NCBI RefSeq assembly: GCF_002858935.1
Contig: NZ_PJRT01000009.1
Span: 62,001-126,000, forward strand
Direction: 5' to 3'
Source of the DNA: Pantoea endophytica
Lineage (GTDB): Bacteria; Pseudomonadota; Gammaproteobacteria; Enterobacterales; Enterobacteriaceae
Length of the DNA stretch: 64,000 nucleotides
This document shows, in pieces, positions 18,064-26,349 of the stretch. A program made the translations under genes and the position numbers. Position 1 is the stretch's first letter. Each line of letters begins with the position of its first letter. The notes beneath the pieces were generated by a model. The model made no database searches, had not been told where the DNA came from, and saw only the letters and a program-made list of their open reading frames with translations.

Positions 18064-18411
18064 ATGACGAAAAGCATCAAGATCCTGCTGCTGGCGGGAC
18101 TCCTTGGCTTCTCCTCCACCAGTTTTGCCCTGAGCGAATCCGAAGCAGAAGATCTGGCCGACCTCACCGCCGTGTTCGTTTATCTCAAGAACGATTGTGG
18201 CTATCAGGATTTGCCGGACGCACAGATTCGTAAAGCACTGGTGTTTTTCGCCCAACAGAACCGTTGGGATTTAAGCAACTACAGCAATTACAACATGAAG
18301 TCGCTGGGCGAAGAGAGCTACAAGGATTTGAGCGGTATCGCCATTACCAACGACAAGAAGTGTAAGTCGCTGGCGCGCGATTCGTTGAGTTTGCTGGCTT
18401 ACGTTAAGTAA
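18064..18411 (+). CDS. yacC: YacC, exported protein of unknown function
   Basis: A 115-residue protein matching E. coli YacC nearly throughout (ALSESEAEDLADLTAVFVYLKNDCGYQ and CKSLARDSLSLLAYVK). A signal peptide ends at SFA (about residue 21), so the mature protein should be periplasmic; two cysteines in the mature part could form a disulfide. It has been linked to pilotin-like proteins by fold, but no function is established. I used the ATG followed by TKSIKILLL; an ATG two codons earlier is also possible. In E. coli speE and speD follow. Here a repeat cluster and an acid-sugar locus follow. Confidence 0.92.
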   Translation: MTKSIKILLLAGLLGFSSTSFALSESEAEDLADLTAVFVYLKNDCGYQDLPDAQIRKALVFFAQQNRWDLSNYSNYNMKSLGEESYKDLSGIAITNDKKCKSLARDSLSLLAYVK

Positions 18412-18423
18412 TCATTGCCCGCA

Positions 18424-18498
18424 GGTTGGTGCTTGCTGTCCTCCTCGGTTGGTGCTTGCTGCCCCCCTCCTTGGTTGGTGCTTGCTGTCCCCCTCCTC
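18424..18498. repeat. Three tandem 23-26-base repeats
   Basis: The unit starting GGTTGGTGCTTGCTG is repeated three times head to tail, at 18424-18446, 18447-18472 and 18473-18498; the first copy is three bases shorter. Each ends in a CCTCCT-rich tail. The array runs directly into the hairpin pair downstream. Confidence 0.88.
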
Positions 18499-18600
18499 GG
18501 TCCTCCCCCACAAGTGGGGGAGGAAGATGCTGCAATATGCAGCTCCGAGGTTGCATGTGGCAGCGTCTCCTTCCCCCGCTGGCGGGGGAAGGCCGGGATG
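18499..18600. repeat. REP/BIME-like pair of hairpins
   Basis: Two strong palindromes sit about 45 bases apart. The first has arms TCCTCCCCCA (18501-18510) and TGGGGGAGGA (18515-18524). The second has arms CCTTCCCCCGC (18569-18579) and GCGGGGGAAGG (18582-18592), followed by CCGGGATGGGG. The spacer has its own near-inverted ends (AGATGCTGC and GCAGCGTCT). This architecture is that of a bacterial interspersed mosaic element of the kind mobilised by RAYT transposases. No transposase is nearby. It fills the gap between yacC and the deoR-family gene. Confidence 0.82.
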
Positions 18601-18630
18601 GGGGACAGCCAGCACAATCTCAATCTAAAT

Positions 18631-19392
18631 CTAAACCGTCAACTCCAATCCAATACCTCGCTCGCGCAGGTCGCGGCACACCGCTTCATCCAGACGGGCA
18701 TCCGTTACCACATCGGTCAGGCTATCAATCGGCGCGGCGCAATACAGCGACCATGAACCGTATTTACTGCTGTCAGCCAGCAGAACGCGGCGGCGCGCGT
18801 TGGCCAGCAGATCCATCTTCAATCCGGCTTTCTCTTCGGTTGGCGTGGTAATCCCGCGTTCGATGCTCCACGAGTTGCAGCTGACAAAGGCAATATCAGG
18901 ATTGATGCTGCGCAGCAAACGGCGACCATGTTCGCCAATGCACGACTGGCTGGAATCGTCGATGCGTCCACCAATAATGGTGGTTTCGATTTGCTTAAAC
19001 TCCGACAGAAACAGCGCGATATGCAGATCGGCGGTGATGACCCGTAGCTTGAGGTGCGTCAGCTGGCGCGCCAGCTCCAGCATGGTGGTGCCGGCATCCA
19101 GCACCACCGCATCACCCGACTGCACGTAGCTGGCGGCAAACTGCGCGATGGCCTGCTTCTCGGCGAGATTACGCTGCATCTTCTCCAGCGTGGTCGGCTG
19201 ATTGGGAATAAAGCGATTCAGCGTAACGCCGCCGTGGCTGCGGCTGATAACGCCCTCTTTGTCCAGCTTGATCAGATCGCGGCGGATCGTCGCTGGCGAG
19301 GCAGAAATCGCGCTCACCAGTTGTTCAACAGTGACCAGATTATGGCTCTTCAGATAATCCATAATCTGGTCGAGACGGCTTTGTCCCTTCAT
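18631..19392 (-). CDS. DeoR/GlpR-family transcriptional regulator (YgbI-like)
   Basis: A 253-residue regulator. The N-terminal helix-turn-helix ([24 protein letters not shown], about residues 21-44) is followed by the DeoR sensor domain with [13 protein letters not shown] and the GERG-like region. Sensors of this fold usually bind a phosphorylated sugar or sugar acid. It is the last gene of the minus-strand operon, six bases after pdxA2. Its similarity to YgbI, which sits beside a kinase of the same DUF1537 family in E. coli, supports a role as local repressor of both divergent arms. The likely operator is the palindrome at 21687-21700. Confidence 0.88.
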   Translation of the reverse strand: MKGQSRLDQIMDYLKSHNLVTVEQLVSAISASPATIRRDLIKLDKEGVISRSHGGVTLNRFIPNQPTTLEKMQRNLAEKQAIAQFAASYVQSGDAVVLDAGTTMLELARQLTHLKLRVITADLHIALFLSEFKQIETTIIGGRIDDSSQSCIGEHGRRLLRSINPDIAFVSCNSWSIERGITTPTEEKAGLKMDLLANARRRVLLADSSKYGSWSLYCAAPIDSLTDVVTDARLDEAVCRDLRERGIGLELTV

Positions 19393-19398
19393 ATTTCC

Positions 19399-20379
19399 CT
19401 ATGCAAGCTGCATCGCGAGTTTAATGGAGATCGCCATGCTCGCAGAGTTCGCTTTACCTGTCCAGGCGATATCAAACGCGGTGCCGTGGTCCGCCGAGGT
19501 GCGGATAAACGGCAGGCCCGCAGTGATGTTAACACCATCGTAAAAGCCTAGTAATTTCAGCGGGATATGGCCTTGATCGTGGTACATCGCTACCACCATA
19601 TCGTACTGTCCTTCCTGACACTGCAGGAACACGGTATCGGGCGGACACGGGCCGCTGACATCAATGCCCTGCGCTTTCATGGCGTTAATGGCAGGCGCGA
19701 CGATGGTGATCTCTTCATCACCAAACAGACCGTTTTCACCGGCATGCGGATTAACGCCTGCCACCGCGATGCGCGGCTGGTCGAAACCGACGCGGCGCAG
19801 GAAGCTGTCGGCCATGCCGATCACCGTTTGAATGCGCTCGCCGTTTAAGGTATCGAGGAACTTACGCAGCGCAATATGCGTGGTGACGTGAATCACTTTC
19901 AGCTTATCGGTGTAGAGCACCATGGCGTAATTTTTGGTGTTGGTCAGTTGCGCCAGCAGTTCGGTGTGGCCGGGATAGATATGCCCCGCTGAGTGCAGCG
20001 CCTCTTTATTTAACGGTGCGGTGGCGATCGCCTGTACGTCGCCAGCCAGCGCCAGTTCGGTGGCGCGTTTGACGCAACGCCAGGCCAAATCACCTGCTGC
20101 TTTTTGCACCACGCCAGGCTGCAGCGCGGCGGCATCCGCCAGCGGCTCATCAATTACGTTGATCATGCCGGGCGCGAAATGCGCATCCTTGACCTGGTCG
20201 AGCACGCGCAGTTCAGCCTGCGGCGTGACATGTAAACCCATCACCCGACGCAGCGTGTTAGCACAACCGACCACGACGGCAGGCACGCCCGCTAACTCAC
20301 CTTCTGCCAGCGCTTTAATGATGATCTCCGGGCCGATGCCCGCCGGATCGCCCATGGTAATCGCAATAATTTTACTCAC
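19399..20379 (-). CDS. pdxA2: 4-phospho-D-threonate 3-dehydrogenase-type enzyme (PdxA2)
   Basis: A 326-residue paralogue of PdxA. Partners of DUF1537 kinases in this family oxidise a 4-phospho-tetronate (threonate or erythronate) at C3; the product decarboxylates to dihydroxyacetone phosphate. Visible motifs are ITMGDPAGIGPEI at the N-terminus, PGHTE and the metal-binding YHDQGHIPLK, and a C-terminal SADHGTAFDIA. I prefer the GTG at 20379, which has GAGGAG seven bases upstream and gives MSKIIAITMGDPAG. An in-frame TTG lies five codons earlier. The start overlaps the kinase stop by eight bases. Its pairing with the kinase rules out the vitamin B6 role. Confidence 0.87.
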   Translation of the reverse strand: MSKIIAITMGDPAGIGPEIIIKALAEGELAGVPAVVVGCANTLRRVMGLHVTPQAELRVLDQVKDAHFAPGMINVIDEPLADAAALQPGVVQKAAGDLAWRCVKRATELALAGDVQAIATAPLNKEALHSAGHIYPGHTELLAQLTNTKNYAMVLYTDKLKVIHVTTHIALRKFLDTLNGERIQTVIGMADSFLRRVGFDQPRIAVAGVNPHAGENGLFGDEEITIVAPAINAMKAQGIDVSGPCPPDTVFLQCQEGQYDMVVAMYHDQGHIPLKLLGFYDGVNITAGLPFIRTSADHGTAFDIAWTGKANSASMAISIKLAMQLA

Positions 20380-21643
20380 TCGACTTCTCCTCAATAAAAC
20401 GAATGGCTTCTACCAGGGTGTTTTCATCACCAAAGCCACCTGCTTTGGTCATCACCGGCAGGTGTAATTCACTGTTAAGCAAAACCCCGTGCGGCACGCA
20501 GCCCGCCACAAGGCCCTGAATCTGAAAACCGCGGGCACCTGATGCCTGGGCCACGGCAATCGCCACATCGCCGCCAGAGAGATAAAGCCCAGCAGGCTGC
20601 ACCTCGCGGCACACGCGGCGGGTTAACTGCGCGAGAAACTGGCAGATGCGTTCGCCCAATAGCTGACGAGAAACCTGATGCTGTTGGCACAACTGCGCAA
20701 TCTCATGACGCTGCCCGGCATGTTGGGTAGTGCGTACCACGCAATGCGCGCCGTCGTGCAGCGCCTGCTGCATCTCTTGCTGCCACCGTTCAGCCTGCGG
20801 CCAGGCCGGTTGGGCAAACAGCTGACGGATATCAATGTCGATAATGCGGATGTCACGCTGGCTAGCGAGGCGTGTAATCTGCTGCTGCGCAATGGCGCTC
20901 ATCGAACCGACCACCGCCAGCACCGGACGCGACTGACGTGCCGCCAGCAACGCGCCGAGCGCATCGCTGAGCCCGGATGCTCCGGCCAACAACGGACGCG
21001 TCTCCAGCGTGGCTGCTGCGGCCATCAACAAGGCAATGTCGGCGTCCTGCTCGATATCCACCACCAGCAAACCTTGCTTGCTGGCCAGCACCTGCGCCAG
21101 TTGATCGCTGCGAAGCGTGGCGAGATCGAGGGTTTCACCCGGCAATGTGCTCTGCATCTGCAGACGCGCCAGCACATGGCCGCTGGTGACCGGCGTTTTG
21201 GGATCGCTGGCGAATTCGCTGTCGATCAGGCGTTGCTGATGGATCCACACTTCACCCGCACGCGTGGTGCGTCCGAGCTTTGGCACCGCCGGCACCACTA
21301 AGGCTAATGTTTTACCGCTGGCCTGCATCGCGGCTTCGATCTCCGCGCCGGGATTGCCGCGCAGCGTGGAATCGATCTTCTTAAATAACCAACCGTCGTT
21401 AGCGATGGCCTGATGTTGCTCAATGGCAGCTCGCGTGCGTTGGGCCGCTTCTTGTGCGCTGGTTGCACGGCTATCGGTGCTGATCACCAGCACATCGGCA
21501 GCACCAGCGTCGTGTGGCGTGCTGCTCTCAAACAGCACATGCACACGCGCCCCGGCTTGTGCCAGTCCGCTGCCCGCGTCATTGGCGCCGGTAAAGTCAT
21601 CGGCAATCACTAAGACTGGCGTTTTCCATGGCTGTGAAGTCAT
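20372..21643 (-). CDS. Four-carbon acid sugar kinase, DUF1537 family (DtnK/YgbK-like)
   Basis: A 423-residue ATP-dependent kinase of the former DUF1537 family, whose characterised members phosphorylate D-threonate, D-erythronate or related C4 acids at O4. The N-terminal substrate domain has LVIADDFTGANDAG, and STDSR and FKKIDSTLRGNPG follow at about residues 53-95. The C-terminal nucleotide-binding domain has LYLSGGDVAIAV and PVMTKAGGFGDENTL. I chose the ATG at 21643 (GAGGAGAAAGC just upstream), 17 codons inside the longest frame. It heads the operon kinase-pdxA2-deoR, divergent from the Fe-dehydrogenase gene. The exact substrate isomer cannot be read from the sequence. Confidence 0.88.
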   Translation of the reverse strand: MTSQPWKTPVLVIADDFTGANDAGSGLAQAGARVHVLFESSTPHDAGAADVLVISTDSRATSAQEAAQRTRAAIEQHQAIANDGWLFKKIDSTLRGNPGAEIEAAMQASGKTLALVVPAVPKLGRTTRAGEVWIHQQRLIDSEFASDPKTPVTSGHVLARLQMQSTLPGETLDLATLRSDQLAQVLASKQGLLVVDIEQDADIALLMAAAATLETRPLLAGASGLSDALGALLAARQSRPVLAVVGSMSAIAQQQITRLASQRDIRIIDIDIRQLFAQPAWPQAERWQQEMQQALHDGAHCVVRTTQHAGQRHEIAQLCQQHQVSRQLLGERICQFLAQLTRRVCREVQPAGLYLSGGDVAIAVAQASGARGFQIQGLVAGCVPHGVLLNSELHLPVMTKAGGFGDENTLVEAIRFIEEKSSE

Positions 21644-21686
21644 GCTTTCTCCTCTTCCGGCCGCTGCCGGGCTGTGATGATTATAT

Positions 21687-21700
21687 TCAATCATGATTGA
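21687..21700. promoter_or_regulatory. Perfect 14-base palindrome, probable DeoR-family operator
   Basis: TCAATCATGATTGA is a perfect palindrome in the divergent promoter region, 44 bases from the kinase start. A further half-site, TCAATCAT, recurs at 21791-21798 near the Fe-dehydrogenase start. DeoR-type repressors commonly use such repeated sites to control divergent genes. The link to the regulator at 18631-19392 is inference. Confidence 0.55.
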
Positions 21701-21705
21701 TTATA

Positions 21706-21722
21706 TGTGAGCAAGATCAAAT
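21706..21722. promoter_or_regulatory. Candidate cAMP-CRP site
   Basis: TGTGA, six bases, then TCAAAT resembles the CRP consensus TGTGA-N6-TCACA, with the left half perfect. A CRP site is expected for a catabolic divergon. The right half is weak. Confidence 0.4.
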
Positions 21723-21825
21723 TAATCGAAATCAAATTGCCCTATAAAATTAGGCACTGCAGTGATGAAACTCGCGGCGATTGAGCAAAATCAATCATTC
21801 CGCGCAAAAAACGTAAGGGTAAGAG

Positions 21826-22974
21826 ATGAATATCAACAGCACCGTGATCAGTGGCTTTCAGGCGCTTAATGACCTCAGCTATTTACTGCAAGGTAAAGAC
21901 AAAGCGCTGCTGGTGACCGATAAGAATATTGAAGGCATTCCGGCGGTACAAAAGCTGATCGCCCAGCTCACGCAACAGATTGCCAGCCTGAGCATCGTCA
22001 ACACGGTGCCGCCAGAGCCTAGCCAGCACGATGTAGCAGCCATTGTCGCCGCGCTGCCGAGCACCGATGTGGATCTGGTGATTGGCATCGGCGGTGGTAG
22101 CGTACTGGATGTCGCTAAGCTGCTGTCGATTCTGTGTGTCGAAGATGCGCCGACACTGGAGGCGTTACTGGCTGGTGAGAAGCCGCACACGCGCACCACT
22201 TCGCTGCTGATTCCGACCACCGCAGGTACTGGCTCGGAAGCCACGCCCAACGCGATTCTGGCGATCCCCGAGAAAGAGACCAAAGTCGGCATTATCACGC
22301 CGGTGATGCTGCCAGATTATGTCGCGCTGGTGCCAGAACTCACCACCAGCATGCCAGCGCACATCGCTTCTTCCACCGGTATCGATGCGCTGTGCCATTT
22401 GATTGAGTGCTTTACCGCGACCGTGGCGAACCCGGTGAGCGATAACTATGCGCTGATCGGCATGAAAAAGCTGTTTGCCAGCCTCGAAACCACTATCGCC
22501 GAACCCGACAATCTCGAAGCGCGCCTGAATATGCTGTGGGCGTCTTATTACGGTGGTGCATCGATTGCGCATGCCGGTACGCATCTGGTACATGCCATGT
22601 CTTATCCGCTGGGCGGCAAATATCACCTGCCGCACGGCGTCGCCAACGCCATTCTCCTCGCGCCCTGCATGCGCTTTGTACGACCGGCGGCGGTGAGCAA
22701 ATTCGCTCAGGTTTACGATCTGCTGCCGGATGCCGATATCACGCTGGACGACGAAGCCAAATCCCACGCGCTGGTGACGTATTTTGCCGCACTAGTGAAG
22801 CGCCTGAAGCTGCCCGCCAGCCTGGAAGAGCTGGGTATCGGCCCGGATCATCTGCCGTATCTGGTGGAAGCCGCGCTCGACGTGCAGCGCCTGATGAAGA
22901 ATGTACCGATGAAAGTGGGCGCCGAAGACGTACGAAGCGTCTACCTGACGCTGTTTCCGGCTTTGAATCACTAA
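21826..22974 (+). CDS. Iron-containing alcohol dehydrogenase family protein
   Basis: A 382-residue group III (Fe-type) alcohol dehydrogenase. The NAD(P)-binding GIGGGSVLD is at residues 87-95, PTTAGTGSEAT at 130-140, and metal ligands D187 and H191 (TGIDALCHLIE) are visible. Two further His lie in the HAMSYPLGGKYHLPHG stretch. Family members interconvert aldehydes/ketones and alcohols, or oxidise hydroxyacids. It is the first gene of the plus-strand arm, divergent from the acid-sugar kinase, and the aldolase gene follows after 17 bases. The substrate is unknown; an aldehyde released by the neighbouring aldolase is a reasonable guess. Confidence 0.88.
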   Translation: MNINSTVISGFQALNDLSYLLQGKDKALLVTDKNIEGIPAVQKLIAQLTQQIASLSIVNTVPPEPSQHDVAAIVAALPSTDVDLVIGIGGGSVLDVAKLLSILCVEDAPTLEALLAGEKPHTRTTSLLIPTTAGTGSEATPNAILAIPEKETKVGIITPVMLPDYVALVPELTTSMPAHIASSTGIDALCHLIECFTATVANPVSDNYALIGMKKLFASLETTIAEPDNLEARLNMLWASYYGGASIAHAGTHLVHAMSYPLGGKYHLPHGVANAILLAPCMRFVRPAAVSKFAQVYDLLPDADITLDDEAKSHALVTYFAALVKRLKLPASLEELGIGPDHLPYLVEAALDVQRLMKNVPMKVGAEDVRSVYLTLFPALNH

Positions 22975-22991
22975 GAATTATCGAGGACACC

Positions 22992-23876
22992 ATGAGTAAG
23001 AAAATTCAGGGCGTATTAACCGCCATCGTCACCACCTTCGATCGCGACGGCGCATTCAACCCAGCCGCCCAGCGCGAGCAGGTACAACGCCAGTTAAGCG
23101 CCGGCAACGGTATCTTCTGCGGCGGCACCAACGGCGAATTCTTCGTGCTGAACGAACAGGAGAAGCTGGCGGTGACGCAGACCTGCGTCGATGAAGTGAA
23201 CGGCAGCGCGCCGGTGGTGGCGCACATTGGCGAGATCTCCACGCGTGAAACCATTCGCCTTGGGAAACAAGTGGCGAAGCTGGGCGTGGATGCGGTTTCG
23301 GTCATCACACCCTATTTCGTGCCGCTAAAGCAGGAAGAGCTGATTGCCCACTATCGCGCGGTGGCTGACGCCATCGACGTGCCGCTGTTCCTTTACAACA
23401 TTCCGGCGCGCACCGGCAACACGCTGCAACCGGAAACCGTACGCACGCTGGCCGCACACCCAAACATCATCGGTATCAAAGACAGCGCCGGCAGCTATGA
23501 GAGCCTGAGCGGCTTCCTGCAAGCGGCTAAAGGCATCAACAGTTTTGATGTGCTGAACGGCCCGGATTCGCTGATTCATCAGGGCTTTGTCGACGGCTGT
23601 TCGGCCTGTATTTCTGGCCTTGCTAACGTGGCGCCTAAAGAGATCAACGCGATTTGGGCGCGCTTCCATGCTGGCGATATCGAAGGTTCGCGCCTGGCGC
23701 AAGAGAATGTGACCGGTCTGCGCACCGATCTGTATAGCGTCGGCTTCTCTCCCGCTGCAGTGAAAAAAGCAGTGACGCTGCTTGGTTTTGAGGTTGGTGA
23801 CAGCCGCTACGCGGTGAGTTTCTCAGCCGAAGAAGAGCAGAAGATCCGCCAGATTGTGAATCAGTATTTGCAGTAA
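22992..23876 (+). CDS. DapA/NanA-family aldolase (dihydrodipicolinate synthase-like)
   Basis: A 294-residue class I aldolase of the N-acetylneuraminate lyase/DHDPS superfamily. The Schiff-base lysine is K163 in IGIKDSAG and the catalytic tyrosine is Y135 in LYNIPARTG; the pyruvate-binding GGTNGEF is at 44-50. It is not the cell's DapA, judging by its context. Relatives in sugar-acid clusters split 2-keto-3-deoxy acids into pyruvate and an aldehyde. The start ATG at 22992 has GAGGAC upstream; the frame runs far back into the preceding gene but that extension is spurious. The next gene lies 143 bases away, across a palindromic repeat. Confidence 0.87.
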   Translation: MSKKIQGVLTAIVTTFDRDGAFNPAAQREQVQRQLSAGNGIFCGGTNGEFFVLNEQEKLAVTQTCVDEVNGSAPVVAHIGEISTRETIRLGKQVAKLGVDAVSVITPYFVPLKQEELIAHYRAVADAIDVPLFLYNIPARTGNTLQPETVRTLAAHPNIIGIKDSAGSYESLSGFLQAAKGINSFDVLNGPDSLIHQGFVDGCSACISGLANVAPKEINAIWARFHAGDIEGSRLAQENVTGLRTDLYSVGFSPAAVKKAVTLLGFEVGDSRYAVSFSAEEEQKIRQIVNQYLQ

Positions 23877-23928
23877 TTAGAGTCATCACCATAGCAGCGT
23901 GAAGCCGATTTCAATCGCCGCACAAGCC

Positions 23929-23968
23929 GTAGCGGCGCGATTTTTCGCGCAATAAATTGCGCCGCTAC
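23929..23968. repeat. 40-base near-perfect palindrome
   Basis: The ends GTAGCGGCGC (23929-23938) and GCGCCGCTAC (23959-23968) are exact inverted repeats. The interior is also nearly self-complementary, with only three mismatched pairs in the 20-base half. It lies between the aldolase and hydroxyacid dehydrogenase genes. It may be an intergenic repeat family or a processing/partial-termination hairpin splitting the operon. Confidence 0.85.
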
Positions 23969-24019
23969 GATGCATGCGATCCGCGGGAACGGTATTTATT
24001 TTCAACATCGGGAAGAATT

Positions 24020-24973
24020 ATGAAAGTCATCTGTACCTCACCGTCGTTTGCAAAATATGACGCGACGCCGATAACTACGCTGCAACAGCACGGTTTTGAG
24101 CTGATCACGCTGCCCGCCGATGCGCCGCTGAGCGCACTCCAGCCGCATCTGGCGGACACCGTGGCGCTGATCGTGGCTTTTAACGACATCAACGAAGAGC
24201 TGCTGGCGTTAGCACCGCAGTTGAAAATCGTCTGTAAGCACGGCGTTGGCGTCGACAACATCAATCTGGATGCCACGCGTGCACGCGGGATTTACGTCAC
24301 CAACGTGCCGGATGCCAATAAACATGCTGTCGCTGATTTCGCCTTTGCTTTGATCCTTAACAGCGCGCGTCAGATCACCCAAGCCGCCATCGAAACCCGA
24401 GCGGGCAGCTGGCCGCGTATTTTTGCCACCGACGTGTACGGTAAAACACTGGGCATCATCGGGCTGGGCAATATTGGCAAGCAGGTCGCGCTGCGCGCCA
24501 GAGGTTTCAACATGCGGGTGATCGCATTTGATTTTTATCCTGATGAGCCGTTTGCTGCTGAACACGGCATCGACTTCGTCACGCTGGATCAGCTGACCGA
24601 AACCAGCGATTTCATCACTCTGCACATGCCGCTTACCGACAAAACGCAGAATCTGTTTGATGCCGCGCGCCTCAAACGCATGAAGAAAAATGCCTTCCTG
24701 ATTAATGCCTCACGCGGCGGTGTGGTGAATGAGCAGGATCTTTATCAGGCGCTGCTGGATAACGTGATCGCCGGAGCAGCGGCTGACGTGTTTGTGCAGG
24801 AACCGCTGACCGAGCATCCGCTGTTTACGCTTAGCAACTTCATTCCCACTTCGCATATCGCCGGTTACACCGACGGTGCGATCAGCGCGATTGGTGAACG
24901 CTGCGTGACGCAAATTGTGCAGTGCATCCAACAGGGCGAACGCCCAATCAACGTGATGAACGGGCTGGAATAA
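24020..24973 (+). CDS. D-isomer-specific 2-hydroxyacid dehydrogenase (SerA-like)
   Basis: A 317-residue NAD-dependent dehydrogenase. The Rossmann motif GIIGLGNIGKQ is at residues 145-155. Catalytic R232 (NASRGGVVN), E261 and H279 (TSHIAGYTDG) are in place. It lacks the ACT regulatory domain of biosynthetic SerA, so a catabolic role on a sugar acid or keto acid is more likely than serine synthesis. I chose the ATG after GGGAAGAATT; an upstream in-frame start reads through the palindromic repeat. It belongs to the plus-strand arm of the acid-sugar locus, 43 bases before the transporter. Confidence 0.87.
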   Translation: MKVICTSPSFAKYDATPITTLQQHGFELITLPADAPLSALQPHLADTVALIVAFNDINEELLALAPQLKIVCKHGVGVDNINLDATRARGIYVTNVPDANKHAVADFAFALILNSARQITQAAIETRAGSWPRIFATDVYGKTLGIIGLGNIGKQVALRARGFNMRVIAFDFYPDEPFAAEHGIDFVTLDQLTETSDFITLHMPLTDKTQNLFDAARLKRMKKNAFLINASRGGVVNEQDLYQALLDNVIAGAAADVFVQEPLTEHPLFTLSNFIPTSHIAGYTDGAISAIGERCVTQIVQCIQQGERPINVMNGLE

Positions 24974-25016
24974 CACGCCGCCTTATCCTGTAACCTTTTT
25001 CGAGTGGATAATTACT

Positions 25017-26342
25017 ATGACTAACTCTGCGCGCTCGAGTCGTATCCGTTGGTGGATTGCTGGCCTGATGTGGCTGGCCATCGCCATTAACTACATTGAC
25101 CGCACCGTTCTCTCGGCAGCGGCTCCGCATCTGATCAAAGAACTCGATATCAATCCTGAAATGATGGGCTTCATCATGGCGGCGTTCTTCTGGTCTTATG
25201 CGCTGTTGCAGATCCCAGCGGGCTGGTTTGCCGATCGCTTCGGCCAGAAAAAAGGGCTTGGTATCGCCGTCGGCTGGTGGTCGATCGCCACCATGGCGAT
25301 GGGACTGGCGACCGGCTTTAAATCGCTGCTGGCGCTGCGTTTAGCGCTCGGCGTCGGTGAAGCCGCCGCCTATCCCAGCAACGCGGGCATTACCGCGCGC
25401 TGGTTCCCGGATCGCGAACGCGCCACGGTTTCTGGCCTGTTCGACAGTGCCTCCAAATTTGGTGGTGCGGTGGCCATGCCGCTGATTGTCTTTATGATCG
25501 CCCTGTTCGACTGGCGTCTGACCTTCCTCGCTATAGGCGCGCTGGGCTTGTTCTGGGTGATTGCCTGGTACTTTATCTACGCCGAGAATCCGGAAGATCA
25601 TAAGTCGATAAGCCAGCAAGAAGTGCGCTTCATCCGTAATGGCCAGACGCAAAAGCACGGTGACAAAAGCGTGCGTCCGATGAAGTGGTACAAGCTGCTG
25701 CGCTACCGCAATATCTGGGCAATGTGCATTGGCTTTTTCACCATCAACTACACCTCCTATTTCTTTATTACCTGGTTGCCGACCTATCTGGTGAAAGATA
25801 AAGGCATGGATTTCCTCAAAATGGGGATGGTGGCTGCGCTGCCGCTGATCTGTGGCATGGTGATTGAAGTGCTGGCGGGTTGGGCATCGGATCGCATGGT
25901 GCATAACAAAGTGCTGTCGCTGACCGCTACACGCAAACTGTTTCTCACCATCGGCCTGCTGATGGCGCTGTGTATCGGATTTGCCCCGTTCACCGATTCG
26001 GTGTTTATGACCGTGCTGCTGCTGTGTATCGCCAAATCCGGCACCACCGTGGCGGCATCACAAGTGTGGGCCTTGCCGGGCGATGTGGCACCGCAAAACA
26101 GCGTGTCGATTGTGGCGGGGCTGCAGAATACCGTTTCAAACATGGGCGGCGCGGTGGGTCCAATCATAACCGGCGCGATTGTTGGCGCAACCGGTCACTT
26201 TACCTGGGCGCTGGTGTTCTCGGCGGTGCTGGTGGTAATTGGCATTCTTAACTATCTGTTCCTGATGGGTAAAGTTGAACCTATCGTCGATGAGGAACAG
26301 GTGACGCATGCGCATTCCGTGGCAAGTGGCGCGGCGCGGTAA
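25017..26342 (+). CDS. MFS transporter, anion:cation symporter family (sugar-acid uptake)
   Basis: A 441-residue major facilitator with about twelve membrane segments. The N-terminal RWWIAGLMWLAIAINYIDRTVLS and the loop WFADRFGQKKGL are typical of the ACS family that imports D-galactonate, glucarate and tartrate-like anions. GVGEAAAYPSNAGITARWFP is another family block. As the last gene of the plus-strand arm it probably imports the acid sugar that the locus degrades. The specificity cannot be read from the sequence. Confidence 0.9.
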   Translation: MTNSARSSRIRWWIAGLMWLAIAINYIDRTVLSAAAPHLIKELDINPEMMGFIMAAFFWSYALLQIPAGWFADRFGQKKGLGIAVGWWSIATMAMGLATGFKSLLALRLALGVGEAAAYPSNAGITARWFPDRERATVSGLFDSASKFGGAVAMPLIVFMIALFDWRLTFLAIGALGLFWVIAWYFIYAENPEDHKSISQQEVRFIRNGQTQKHGDKSVRPMKWYKLLRYRNIWAMCIGFFTINYTSYFFITWLPTYLVKDKGMDFLKMGMVAALPLICGMVIEVLAGWASDRMVHNKVLSLTATRKLFLTIGLLMALCIGFAPFTDSVFMTVLLLCIAKSGTTVAASQVWALPGDVAPQNSVSIVAGLQNTVSNMGGAVGPIITGAIVGATGHFTWALVFSAVLVVIGILNYLFLMGKVEPIVDEEQVTHAHSVASGAAR

Positions 26343-26349
26343 TCGTCTG

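Noticed and set aside
18424-18498. Possible CRISPR array
   Set aside because: The repeats are directly adjacent with no unique spacers, only three copies, and no cas genes are near.
18412-18851. Several overlapping frames on both strands downstream of yacC
   Set aside because: They translate the tandem repeats and GC hairpins and run into the deoR-family gene antisense; no protein-like sequence.
22536-22991. Long upstream extension of the DapA-family gene
   Set aside because: It overlaps the Fe-dehydrogenase gene in another frame and is Arg-rich nonsense; ATG 22992 gives the family start.
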